DNA of 64,000 bases from NCBI RefSeq assembly GCF_001625215.2, contig NC_030388.2:25904558-25968557 (forward strand), given 5' to 3'. The position numbers were made by a program, and so were the translations under genes. Position 1 is the stretch's first letter. Each line of letters begins with the position of its first letter. Below the pieces are notes generated by a model that saw only the letters and a program-made list of their open reading frames with translations, did not search any database and was not told the DNA's origin. The stretch is from Daucus carota subsp. sativus. Its lineage: Eukaryota; Streptophyta; Magnoliopsida; Apiales; Apiaceae. Below are positions 23,349-33,661 of this stretch, piece after piece.

Positions 23349-26300
23349 ATGGAAACGAATACGAGTAGAATGGTTAATTTGAATGGTTCTAATTATCATG
23401 TTTGGAAAGGGAAGATGGAGGATCTTCTTTATGTGAAGGAATATTATCTTCCCGTGTTTACTACGGAGAAGCCTGCAAATAAAACCGAGCAAGAATGGAC
23501 TATTTTGCATCGACAGGTTTGTGGGTATATACGGCAATGGGTGGATGATAATGTTTTGAACCATATTAGTGGAGAGACACATGCGCGTACTTTGTGGAAC
23601 AAGCTCGAGCAACTCTATGCTCGAAAGACGGGAAATAATAAGTTGTATTTGATTAAACAGTTGATGTCTCTGCGATATCAAGATGGCACTACAATTTCTG
23701 ATCACTTGAATGCATTCCAAGGAATTATGAATCAGCTTGCTGGAATGGGTATCAAGTTTGAAGATGAGATACAGGGATTGTGTCTTTTGGGTACTTTACC
23801 AGATTCTTGGGAGACATTCAGGATGTCTTTGTCGAACTCAGCTCCGGATGGTATTATCAGTATGGAACTAGCTAAGAGCAGTATTCTGAATGAAGAGATG
23901 AGAAGAAAGTCACAGGGTTCCTCTTCACAATCAGAAATCCTAGTCACCGAAAGGAAGGGGAGAGCTCAAAGCAGAGGTCCAGCCAATAGAGGTAATCAAC
24001 GGAGTAGTTCTAGAGGTAAGTATTCTAATGTTGAGTGCTATCATTGTGGTAAGAAGGGACATACGAAAAAGTTCTGCAGAAAGTTGAAGCGAGAAAATAA
24101 AAAGAGCTCAGACAACGATCAGACGAAAACTGACAGTAGTAATGATAATTCTGTGGTGATTGCTACTACTGATGAGCACCTGATCTGTTGTGATGGAGAC
24201 ATTGTTAACCTTGCACAAGATGATTTGAGTTGGGCTATTGATAGTGGTGCTTCGTGTCATGTTACGTCACGAAGGGACTTCTTTACATCTTATACTTCTG
24301 GTGATTTTGGAGATGTTAAAATGGGTAACAGTGGCATATCAAAAGTTGTTGGCGTCGGTGAGGTATGTCTGAAGTTTGACACGGGCATGGAGTTATTTCT
24401 TCATGATGTGAAGCACGTTCCAGATATGCGAATGAATTTAATTTCAACAGGCCTTCTTGATGATGAAGGGTATGTTAGCAGCTTTGGTAATGGTCAATGG
24501 AAGCTCACTCGGGGTTCTTTAATTGTTGCAAGAGGAAAGAGGTGTCCAAAATTATATATGACACAACCTAAAGTCTCTACTAGCATTGTTAACGCTGTGG
24601 AGAATGTTGATATGATCGATTTATGGCATAAGAGACTTGCTCATATGACTGAAAAAGGAATGAATATGCTGTCGAAGAAAAAGGTACTATCTGGTCTGAC
24701 TGATATACATTTGAAAAGATGTTCTCACTGTGTTGCTGGCAAGCAAAACAGAGTTTCTTTTAAGAGTCGTCCTCCCTCTCGTAGAGAGCATATACTTGAC
24801 TTGGTGCATTCCGATGTTTGTGGTCCCATGAAAACCCGAACCAATGGTGGTTCATTATATTTTGTTACATTCATCGATGATCATTCAAGGAAGTTGTGGG
24901 TTTATACCTTGAAGACTAAAGATCAAGTATTAGACGTGTTTAAGCATTTTCAGGCTTTAGTTGAGAGACAGACTGGGAAGAAACTGAAATGTATCCGGAC
25001 AGATAATGGAGGGGAGTATACAGGTCCCTTTGATGTGTATTGCAGACAGCAGGGTATTCGGCATCAAAAGACTCCACCAAAGACACCTCAGCTTAATGGT
25101 TTGGCAGAGAGGATGAACAGAACACTAGTGGAGCGGGTCAGATGTTTACTTTCACATGCTGAGTTGCCGATGTCTTTCTGGGGTGAGGCACTGAATACTG
25201 CGGTAAATGTGTTAAATCTCTCACCTTGTGTTCCTTTACAGTTTGATATTCCAGATAGAGTTTGGAGTGGTAAAGATGTTTCTTATGATCACTTGCGTGT
25301 CTTTGGATGCAAGGCTTTTGTGCATATTCCCAAAGATGAAAGGTCTAAACTAGATGTGAAGACTAAAGAGTGTATATTCCTTGGTTATAGCCAAGATGAG
25401 TTCGGTTATAGGCTCTATGATCCAGTTTCAAAGAAGATCGTGAGAAGCCGAGATGTTATCTTTGTTGAAGATCAGAGTTTGAAAGATGTTGGAAAGGCAG
25501 AGTCAGTTCCTCAACATAATAATGATCTGGTTGATTTGGATCCAGTTCCTCCAAGACATGTGGACTCGCAGGTTGGAGACGATGCTCATGATAATGACCA
25601 ACATGACACTAATACTGATATTCCCGAAAATAGTGACATGGATGATGATGCCCATGAGGAATCACCGGTACAAAATGTTCCACCATTCGTTCCACTCAGG
25701 CGGTCTAACAGAGATCGTCATCCTTCCAACAGGTATTCTGCTGATGAGTATGTTCTATTGACTGATAGTGGTGAACCTGAATCTTATGCAGAAGCTATAG
25801 AAGATGAGCACAAGAAGGAGTGGGTTTATGCCATGCAAGATGAGATGAAATCCTTGTATGAGAATAATACTTTTGAGTTGGTGAAGCTACCTAAGGGAAA
25901 ACGAGCTTTGAAGAACAGGTGGGTTTACAGAGTGAAGCAAGATGAGCATACTTCACAACCACGGTACAAAGCTAGGTTGGTCGTCAAGGGATTCAGTCAG
26001 AAAAAGGGTATTGATTTTGATGAGATTTTTTCTCCCGTTGTTAAGATGACATCAATTCGTACGGTGCTTGGTTTAGCAGCTAGTCTTGATTTGGAGGTTG
26101 AACAAATGGATGTCAAGACAGCTTTTCTACATGGTGACTTGGACAAAGAAATCTATATGGAGCAGCCTGAAGGTTTTCAGGTTAAAGGTAAAGAGGGGTA
26201 TGTTTGTAGACTTCTAAAAAGTCTATATGGTTTGAAGCAAGCACCAAGGCGATGGTATAAAAAGTTCGAGTCATTTATGAAGAAGCAAGGCTACCGTAAG

Positions 26301-27338
26301 ACTATTTCTGACCATTGTGTTTTTGTTCAGAGATTTTCAGATGATGATTTTATCATATTATTGCTTTATGTGGATGACATGCTTATTGTTGGCAAAAATA
26401 CTGAAAGAATTTCCCAACTGAAGCAACAGTTGAGTAAGTCCTTTGCCATGAAGGACTTGGGGCCAGCGAAACAGATTCTTGGCATTCGTATTCATCGAGA
26501 TAGAGTGGCCAAGAAGTTGCATATATCACAAGAGCAATATATTGAGAAGGTGCTTTGCAGGTTCAACATGGATAAAGCTAAAGTTGTTAGTTCTCCTCTT
26601 ACTACCAACTTTAAGTTAACTGAAAAGGATTCTCCTTCTACGAAGGAAGAAATTGCAGAGATGGATGGAGTTCCATATGCCTCAGCAGTAGGAAGTTTGA
26701 TGTATGCTATGGTATCTACGAGACCTGATATAGCCTTTGCAGTTGGGGTTGTCAGTCGTTATCTTACAAATCCGGGTAAGAAGCATTGGGAAGCAGTTAA
26801 GTGGATTATGCGATATCTTCGAGGTACTTCCAAATTGGGTCTTACTTTTGGGAATGATAAACCAGTGCTTATTGGATATACAGATTCTGACTTGGCAGGT
26901 GATAAGGATACATTGAAATCCACTTCTGGATATTTGATGACTTTTGCAGGGGGAGCAGTCTCATGGCAATCTAGGTTGCAAAAGGGTGTTTCACTTTCTA
27001 CGGGGGAGGCAGAGTATGTAGCAACAACCGAAGCTTGTAAAGAGTTGTTGTGGTTAAAGCGGTTGATGCAGGAGCTTGGCTTCCCGCAACAACGCTATGT
27101 GGTTCTTTGTGATAATCAAGCAGCTATCGATATTGCTAAGCATCCAACATTTCATGCAAGGACGAAACATATCGACATGAGGTATCATTGGATTAGAGAC
27201 GCTCTTGAAGAAGGGTTGTTTGAAGTGGAAAAGGTACACACCGATGATAATGGTTCTGATATGTTGACAAAGTCTTTAGCTAAAGGGAAGCTAAAGGTAT
27301 GTTGTTCGATCGCCGGAATGGCGAACTCTTTCTCATAG
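23349..27338 (+). CDS. Copia gag-pol polyprotein
   Basis: A single 1,329-residue frame. In order: gag (LNGSNYHVWKGKMEDLL), CCHC knuckle (CYHCGKKGHTKKFC), aspartic protease (WAIDSGASCHVT), GAG-pre-integrase (LWHKRLAHM), integrase core (HSDVCGPM..., RTDNGGEY), reverse transcriptase (YVDDMLIV) and RNase H (YTDSDLAGDKD; ends with the DMLTKSLAKGKL tail). The order integrase before reverse transcriptase defines Copia. The domain set looks complete. Copia elements normally make gag and pol from one frame, as here. Confidence 0.95.
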   Translation: METNTSRMVNLNGSNYHVWKGKMEDLLYVKEYYLPVFTTEKPANKTEQEWTILHRQVCGYIRQWVDDNVLNHISGETHARTLWNKLEQLYARKTGNNKLYLIKQLMSLRYQDGTTISDHLNAFQGIMNQLAGMGIKFEDEIQGLCLLGTLPDSWETFRMSLSNSAPDGIISMELAKSSILNEEMRRKSQGSSSQSEILVTERKGRAQSRGPANRGNQRSSSRGKYSNVECYHCGKKGHTKKFCRKLKRENKKSSDNDQTKTDSSNDNSVVIATTDEHLICCDGDIVNLAQDDLSWAIDSGASCHVTSRRDFFTSYTSGDFGDVKMGNSGISKVVGVGEVCLKFDTGMELFLHDVKHVPDMRMNLISTGLLDDEGYVSSFGNGQWKLTRGSLIVARGKRCPKLYMTQPKVSTSIVNAVENVDMIDLWHKRLAHMTEKGMNMLSKKKVLSGLTDIHLKRCSHCVAGKQNRVSFKSRPPSRREHILDLVHSDVCGPMKTRTNGGSLYFVTFIDDHSRKLWVYTLKTKDQVLDVFKHFQALVERQTGKKLKCIRTDNGGEYTGPFDVYCRQQGIRHQKTPPKTPQLNGLAERMNRTLVERVRCLLSHAELPMSFWGEALNTAVNVLNLSPCVPLQFDIPDRVWSGKDVSYDHLRVFGCKAFVHIPKDERSKLDVKTKECIFLGYSQDEFGYRLYDPVSKKIVRSRDVIFVEDQSLKDVGKAESVPQHNNDLVDLDPVPPRHVDSQVGDDAHDNDQHDTNTDIPENSDMDDDAHEESPVQNVPPFVPLRRSNRDRHPSNRYSADEYVLLTDSGEPESYAEAIEDEHKKEWVYAMQDEMKSLYENNTFELVKLPKGKRALKNRWVYRVKQDEHTSQPRYKARLVVKGFSQKKGIDFDEIFSPVVKMTSIRTVLGLAASLDLEVEQMDVKTAFLHGDLDKEIYMEQPEGFQVKGKEGYVCRLLKSLYGLKQAPRRWYKKFESFMKKQGYRKTISDHCVFVQRFSDDDFIILLLYVDDMLIVGKNTERISQLKQQLSKSFAMKDLGPAKQILGIRIHRDRVAKKLHISQEQYIEKVLCRFNMDKAKVVSSPLTTNFKLTEKDSPSTKEEIAEMDGVPYASAVGSLMYAMVSTRPDIAFAVGVVSRYLTNPGKKHWEAVKWIMRYLRGTSKLGLTFGNDKPVLIGYTDSDLAGDKDTLKSTSGYLMTFAGGAVSWQSRLQKGVSLSTGEAEYVATTEACKELLWLKRLMQELGFPQQRYVVLCDNQAAIDIAKHPTFHARTKHIDMRYHWIRDALEEGLFEVEKVHTDDNGSDMLTKSLAKGKLKVCCSIAGMANSFS

Positions 27339-27355
27339 TTAGAAAGGGGGAGATT

Positions 27356-28061
27356 TGTTGGGTTTTAGTTTCTATCTATGAGATTAAAAGCCCAATAGGA
27401 TTACCCTTGTTTTGGCCCACAAGGAGATAAAAATAAAGGGAACCCTATATATAAATATAGGAGGATATTTGTGAAAATAAGCAAGAGAGAAAATAGGCAA
27501 AAGAGATATATTGTGTGAAAATTCGTAGGTAATTTTCTGGTTGCGTTGGCTGCCTTGTTTTTGCGTTTCCCAGAGTTCCAACGGTCGGATCGTCCTGAAT
27601 TTCGGACAGCATCTTCCTAACACCGATATCTAAATTCTGAACGGTGGAGATCGGATTCGGAGGTGTATTTGAGGGGCTGGGCAGTAGCTAAAGAGCCGTG
27701 GAGAGGCTGAACCTAGCCGTGGGTCTTTGTTCTTTTGTTGCTTATTTGATTCCATACTTCTTGACGAGTTATTCCAAGAGTGTGAAGGTGATTGTATTCC
27801 TCTAGTTTTATCTGGAGAAGAACTTGGTGTATTACCCATATAATTTATCATAGTGAATTGTTTGGGTGGACTACGGTCCCGTGGTTTATACTCCTTTCAT
27901 TGAGGGGGTTTTCCACGTATAATTCTTGGTGTCTTGTTTATTGTTTATTGTTGCTTTACTTGTTTGTTTCATCGAAGGTTCATACAAATAGGGATAAGTA
28001 TTGTCCAACGAAGATTAATTCCGCACTTAGTTGTTGCCGTTGTGGTCACTTTTTCCCATCA
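27356..28061 (+). repeat. 3' LTR of the Copia element
   Basis: 706 bp, matching 22598-23303 throughout. It is directly followed by the ACTTA target duplication and the rest of exon 1 of dioxygenase D. Confidence 0.95.
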
Positions 28062-28560
28062 ACTTACAAACTCCATCGATCATTTCATCCATGACACTTT
28101 CTGGAACACCATGATTCACAACTCGAAAAAATCCCCAGTTCTCACAAGCATCTCTAACTTCTTTAACAACTCTGCCACGCGAACTCTCATCGATATCAAT
28201 ATTTTTCAAGTCTATGCTTGGAAAACCAGATTTGCTGTGCCTTGAAGATGGAATTTGACTTATTTGAGCTTGATTATGTACAAATATTCGAGGGATTTTG
28301 GTGACACCGGAGTCTACAAGTCCCTTTACACCAGCTTTTGTATCATCAAAAGCTTTTAACTCACTTTGTCGATCATATCCTTGTTTCTCCATTGTTTTGG
28401 TAGCTCAAATGTTGTGACTACTGAGCTAAAATAGTGAGCAGATAAGATGATGTGGCGCGATGTGGACGCATTTTTTCCTGTATGACAAGGAAAAATTTAA
28501 TCAATACTTATCAACAACGTCACTGCCTCCGTCACTTTTTGGTCATATGTTATAATCATA

Positions 28561-28960
28561 TTATTAATTTGGAATCTCTAGAGCCTGATCTGCAGTAATG
28601 GAGGAAGCCATTAAGCCCTTATGAATACGAGTATGATACATAATCAGTTGGTGTGTTAGGAGTTGTCCCACATCGGTTGTGGGAGGGGTATAAAGCTAGA
28701 ATATGAGTAGTCAGAACATTTCTAAGATGTTTTATTGGAGGTGTCCAAAAACAAAATCGTGCGGATATCACACATAGTATCGTCGTGATTTTAGATTTAC
28801 CAATCCCGTCATCAGTAGAAAAAACAACATTTTAAAACCATAACAATGTTTTCATATGATACATGAAGAAGATTTCCTGCGTGTGCCACAAGAGATCCAG
28901 GAACAAGACAACATTAACTCAGTGATTACCGAGAGCGACTAGTAGGTCACTAGTCTTGCA
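28561..28960 (-). pseudogene. Dioxygenase relic with LTR/TRIM-like piece, copy 1
   Basis: On the minus strand the right part reads VPGSL(V)AHAGDLLHV, clearly related to the exon 2 end [15 protein letters not shown] of copies D and E. The left part is the 3'-flank module GCCTGATCTGCAGTAATGG seen downstream of D and E. Between them lies TGTTAGGAGTTGTCCCACATCGG followed by a TATAAAG box, a sequence type common at the start of plant LTR and TRIM elements. The whole block recurs at 33150-33500 and 46635-46985. It is a decayed fragment of an E-type gene, not a working gene. Confidence 0.6.
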
Positions 28961-29076
28961 AAGTATCACTCAGTTTAATATATCATAACAGCTAATCAGC
29001 TTGAGTGATTTTGTCACCAAGCAAATTATTCTTATATTATTATACATATTTATCTATTTTGGACTACAAATTTTAT

Positions 29077-30399
29077 TCATTTCAGCCTGAAGTGCAGCAA
29101 TCGAGATTCCCCGTCCAGCCCTTTTGAGTAGGAGTATGATAAATATTCTTGAGCTGTTGTTTCTCTATACTTGGGAGGATTATCATCTGAAACCAACTCT
29201 TTGATAGGTCCATAGAGCTTCGGAGATGGCATTAGACCAGTGCTAAAGAAGCATGCTACTGATACTCTCAGGCCAATTTTGTTTGCAACGACTCTGTGCT
29301 CCACACTTTTAAAGCGATCATTCGTTAGAAGCTGAAAAAACAATCATTAAACAAGAATGAGAAACCTGAACTTGTCTTCACTTCAATCATTCAATGTACA
29401 CTACACAACATCTAAATTCGCAATACTTGCCTGTAGAAGATCTCCGATGTTAACTATAAGTGTCCCCGGAAGAGGCGGAACATCAATCCAATGATCTTGG
29501 TGAAGAATTTGTAGTCCACCAATCTGATCTTGAAGAAGTACAGTGAGGAAATGAAAATCAGTGTGTTTGGTGGTGCCTAATGTCAGTTCTGGCTGCGGAC
29601 ATGGGGGATAGCAATGACAGAACAATTCAAGCCCCTTGGCACATTCCATATCTTCTAGGTGATTAATGTCCAGTCCCAGAGCCTCGGATAGTAATCCAAA
29701 TAAAGTAATCCCCAATTTCATTACTTGTTCTGAAAACTCTATCTGGATATCTCTACAAATTTTAATCATAATGGTAAATTATAAGCTTCACTGGTAGGAA
29801 AATATAGGTCACATTTAAGATCCGGAATTATCATATCAAAATTCAGCATACCTGCATGGTGCTGGCAATTCCTCTGGTTGAGGAGGAGGAGCCATAACAC
29901 AGTAAAGTGTGTCCCTCCAATCAGCTGCCGGTGCACTAAACAAATAAAAATTGCTATAGTACACCACTTTTCTTGTAGAGTCACGCGTGTAAAACTCTTT
30001 CTTCACCTCAGTGTCTTGCTCAAAGAACCTACGTACTCCATGAAGCATCTCTTCTAATACATTCACTGGAATCCCATGATTCACAACTTGGAAAACACCA
30101 AATGTCTCAGATGCACACCGCACTTTATTAACTATCTCTTGATGACTCTCTTGATCTTTATCAAGGCCTTCAAGATCGATGACAGGAATACAAAAATCTT
30201 TGCACTTGTCACCTGAGTTATTTTCAAAGACATCAGGTGGATGAATGAATATATCCGGAATTTTCTTAACTCCAGCGTCTACTAGTCCTTTCACCCCGGC
30301 TTTGGTATCATCAAAAGCTTGTAATTCATTCTTCCGGTTGGAGTAAGATCTGTGGGACTGTTCTGCTGCTTCCATGGTATTACCAGTGACCATAAACAT
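29077..30399 (-). CDS. 2-oxoglutarate/Fe(II) dioxygenase, copy F (C/G chimera)
   Basis: Exons complement(29852..30399), complement(29431..29752) and complement(29077..29331) give 374 residues. Intron 2 is GC-AG (CAG|GCAAGT). Exon 1 and the upstream flank are nearly identical to copy C. Exons 2-3 ([21 protein letters not shown]) and the downstream relic are nearly identical to copy G. The switch lies in intron 1 near 29760-29785. Iron ligands are H246, D248 and H302. The 2-oxoglutarate arginine R312 sits in GLRVS instead of the usual GPRVS, and the residue pair after HTD is F-H instead of x-G; G shares the latter. The frame is open throughout, so a hybrid enzyme is predicted. Confidence 0.93.
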
Positions 30400-31463
30400 C
30401 TTGTGTTATGTGCATTATATATTGTAATTGCTATTATTTCTTGCCACGCCAGTAGTTCAAAGATAAATAATTGACAGCTGCATCTAACAACTAGTTTCCC
30501 AAAGATACTCAAATGTGCAACTTGAAAGCTTCATTTTGATATGTCATACATAATTAGTAAAAGTTCATCTCAGCAAGTCATGCATAATTTGCAACAATAA
30601 CAATGATATCTGCATGTTTATAGTTATTTTTTCGAATTGAAAATGCATGAATTTGTCATATTTGGTGGCAAATGGTTACAAGTTACAACTGGTGCCTAGT
30701 CCTCATCCTTGTTAAAGCAATTCTTGGCGATAGTCTGAACTTCCTAGACACTAGTGAGGTAATTGAGAGTTGTAAATTAATTCTTGGAAGTTTGTATCGA
30801 GTTTTAGTTACGTTTATTCAGGAAAGTGCTAGTAAGGTAGTCAGTAGTGTAGGAAGTATAAATGGAGAAATTACGTAAAATCAAATAATCAATAATAATA
30901 TAACAGTATATATTAGAGGCACTTGAAAACCACACTATATTTAAAACAAATAAGCTCTTTCACATGGTGTTTGAAGGTGTTGTTGCTTCCATCTTCCAGG
31001 ATACAACGAATAGAGGTGATCTAAAGCACTAGAGACCCGCCTCCTACAAACCGAAAACTGAACAAATAGTCTTCTATCTCACAAGAACTGAACCCTGAAC
31101 CTACAGCTCTAACATGAATGAGTACAAGAACGGTGGCTGTGCAAGGGGCGAACGCACGTAAAATGATGAGGAGAAATTTGCTAACCAAATTAAGAAAATG
31201 TTTTTATCCTTAAATCATTGTGATATATTATTTTGACATTGTATTACTTGTAACAAGTCAAATATAAAAAACAAAAAAAAAATCCAGAGAAACAGAGTAA
31301 TCCATATACATATTGAACATCCCCTTTACTAATCAACTCCAATAATTTGACTACCAAACAATCTATTTGAATCTTTAGAGCCTGATCTGCAGTAATGGAG
31401 GAAGCCATTAAGCCCTTATGAATACGAGCACATAATGAGTTCCCCTTGATCCATATCGATAGC
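30400..31463. other. Upstream of F and 3' flank of E, duplicate of the C-D interval
   Basis: 30400-30710 follows the upstream region of C; 31140-31463 follows the 3' flank of D. The centre (about 30760-31130) is not found between C and D and shows no gene. Confidence 0.7.
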
Positions 31464-32933
31464 CTAGTTAAGCAACTTGAAAGCTGATAGTGCAGAGGTT
31501 CCATCGAGACCTTTGTTGTAATAGTGTGTGACGAACTCTTTGATTGTAATTTCTCTGTAGCACGGCGGGTTTGTTTCAGATAGCAACTCCTTGATCGGGC
31601 TGTATGACCTTGATGCTGTTTTCTCCCAAAAATGTGTTCTAAAGAAACTTGCCACTGATATTCTAGGGCCAATCTTTTGTGCTAATACTCTGTGGTTCAC
31701 ACTCTTGAATTTGTCATTGGTAATGAGCTGCACAGATAAAACAAGTTAAACAATTTGTAATCTAGTCATAGTTTTGTACACAATGATCAGTAGTACTAAC
31801 ACAAAGTACCAAAGTGTTGTTAATCTACCAGATTAAACGAGTTTTTTATGACATATAACATCCCTTTACCTGTAAAAGGTCTGCAATGTTTACTATTAAA
31901 GATCCGGGGACATGAGGGATATCGATCCACTCATTGTCATGAATAACTTGGAGGCCGCCTATGTTGTCTTGTAAGAGTATGGTAAAAAACCCGCTATCAG
32001 AGTGATTGCTGGTGGCTAGAGTTAGTTCTGGTTCAGGGCATGCAGGGTAGTAGTGACCAACTAGGAAAAGGCCTTCAGCACAAGCCATGTCTTTCAAGTG
32101 ATTCCTATTAAGTCCAAGAGCTTCTGAGAATAGTTCCAACAGTGTAATCCCCATTTTCATTATGTACTCTGAGTAATCAAACATGATGTCTCTGCAGTAC
32201 AGGATAATGCACAAAATCAAAAACCAAGAACTTGTCAATATTCAAATATTATGTATACTGTTTTTGAGTATATATGATACTACTCAATTCTTAAATAGAA
32301 TCGCGCAGAGGCAAAACTAAGCAAACATTTAGTTTTCGACCTACTAAAAGAAGAACAAGTTTTTTCTAATTGAGATCATAAATGTACACAAAAACACGCA
32401 TAAATCACAAGTCTTGACATGTACCTGCACACTTCAGGCATTTCCTCCAGCTGAGGAGGCTCCGGAGCCATGTTACAGAAGATAGTATCCCTCCAGTTAG
32501 CTGCAGGTGCTTTATAAAGATCAAAATTGCTATTATACAGAAACTTTTTTGTAAAATCACGCGAATAAAACAGCTTCTTCAGCTCAGTATCTTGCTCATG
32601 AAACTTACAAACTCCATCGATCATTTCATCCAGGACACTCTCTGGCACACCATGATTCACAACTCGAAAAAATCCCCAGTTCTCACAAGCATCTCTAACT
32701 TCTTTAACAACTCTGCCACGTGAACTCTCATCGATATCGATATCCTTAAGGTCTATGCTTGGAAAACCAGATTTGCTGTGCCTTGAAGATGGAATTTGAC
32801 TTATTTGAGCTTGATTATGTACAAATATTCGAGGGATTTTGGTGACACCGGAGTCTACAAGTCCCTTTACACCAGCTTTTGTATCATCAAAAGCTTTCAA
32901 GTCACTGTGTCGATCATATCCTTGTGTCTCCAT
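31464..32933 (-). CDS. 2-oxoglutarate/Fe(II) dioxygenase, copy E
   Basis: Exons complement(32425..32933), complement(31870..32191) and complement(31464..31727) give 364 residues; both introns are GT-AG (intron 2 CAG|GTAAAG). The protein begins [29 protein letters not shown]. Iron ligands are H233, D235 (NHSDSGF) and H289 (SVNHRVL); R299/S301 (GPRIS) bind 2-oxoglutarate. It is the intact sister of pseudogene D and the closest intact relative of A. Its flanks (3' module at 31379, relic upstream at 33150) mirror those of D, showing that a whole segment was duplicated. Role in specialised metabolism is inference from the family. Confidence 0.94.
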
Positions 32934-33661
32934 TGTTTTGGTAGCTCAAATGTTGTGATTACTGAGCTGAAATAGTGAGCAGATAAGATGATGTGGCGCG
33001 ATGTGGACGCATTTTTTCCTGTATGACAAGGAAAAATTTAATCAATATTTATCAACAACGTCACTGCCTCCGTCACTTTTTGGTCATATGTTATAATCAT
33101 ATTTATATACCCCTACTTCCGAAAAATTGATAACTTAACTACCAAGCAATTTATTTTGAATCTTTAGAGCCTGATCTGCAGTAATGGAGGAAGCCATTAA
33201 GCCCTTATGAATACGAGTATGATACATAATCAGTTGGTGTGTTAGGAGTTGTCACACATCGGTTGTGGGAGGGGTAGAAAGCTAGAATATGAGTAGTCAG
33301 AACATTTCCAAGAGGTTTTATTGGAAGTGTCCAAAAACAAAGTCGTGCGGATATCACACATAGTATCGTCGTGATTTCAGATTTACCAATCCCGTCATCA
33401 GTAGAAAAAACAACATTTAAAACCATAACAATGTTTTCATATGATACATGAAGAAGATCTCCTGCGTGTGCCACAAGAGATCCAGGAACAAGACGACATT
33501 AACTCAGTGATTACCAAGAGCAACTAGTAGGTCACCAGTCTTGCAAAGTATCACTCAGTTTAATATATGATAACAGCTAATCAGCTTCGGTGATTTTGTC
33601 ACCAAGCAAATTATTAATATATTATTACACATATTTATCTATTTTGGACTACAAATTTTGT
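32934..33661. other. Upstream of E and dioxygenase relic copy 2
   Basis: 32934-33105 is the upstream region of E and matches that of D (28393-28560). From about 33150 the dioxygenase relic with the LTR/TRIM-like piece follows (see 28561), minus-strand reading VPGSLVAHAGDLLHV near 33480-33450. In this copy the GTCCCACATCGG motif reads GTCACACATCGG. Confidence 0.65.

Larger units (their letters stand above)
22598..28061 (+). mobile_element. Copia LTR retrotransposon (Tork/Tnt1-like), looks whole and young
   Basis: 5,464 bp inserted in exon 1 of dioxygenase D with a 5-bp target duplication ACTTA (22593-22597, 28062-28066). LTRs are 22598-23303 and 27356-28061, 706 bp each, starting TGTTGGG and ending CCCATCA, with about four mismatches between them. 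A tRNA-Met-type primer binding site (TGGCATCAGAGCC, from 23307) follows the 5' LTR, and a purine tract (AGAAAGGGGGAGATTT) precedes the 3' LTR. One long gag-pol frame lies inside. LTR divergence near 0.6% suggests insertion within roughly the last half million years at usual plant rates. The orientation is opposite to the host gene. Confidence 0.95.
21376..28392 (-). pseudogene. Dioxygenase copy D, interrupted by a Copia element
   Basis: Sister of E. Exon 1 is split: complement(28062..28392) encodes residues 1-110 from MEKQGYDRQ, and complement(22415..22592) the rest; without the insert these give 509 nt, the same as E. Exon 2 is complement(21782..22146) and exon 3 complement(21376..21639). 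Besides the insertion, exon 2 has a 48-bp in-frame tandem duplication (GLDRNHLK.IACAE repeated) and has lost 5 bp near 21937, between CPEP and [11 protein letters not shown], which shifts the frame before the iron-binding motif. Its length of 365 nt equals 322 + 48 - 5. Exon 3 still reads well (H and R of SVNHRVL and GPRIS present). The copy cannot make a working enzyme as it stands. Confidence 0.93.

Noticed and set aside
23349-23720. Open frames on the opposite strand of the Copia gag-pol gene and in other phases (for example 25486-25761).
   Set aside because: They are shadows of the polyprotein frame, with no family resemblance.
28665-28695. GTCCCACATCG plus TATAAAG looked like a plant U-snRNA promoter (USE and TATA).
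   Set aside because: Spacing between the two is about 13 bp, far from the roughly 24-34 bp of snRNA genes, and no snRNA sequence follows. The same phrase is common at LTR/TRIM starts.
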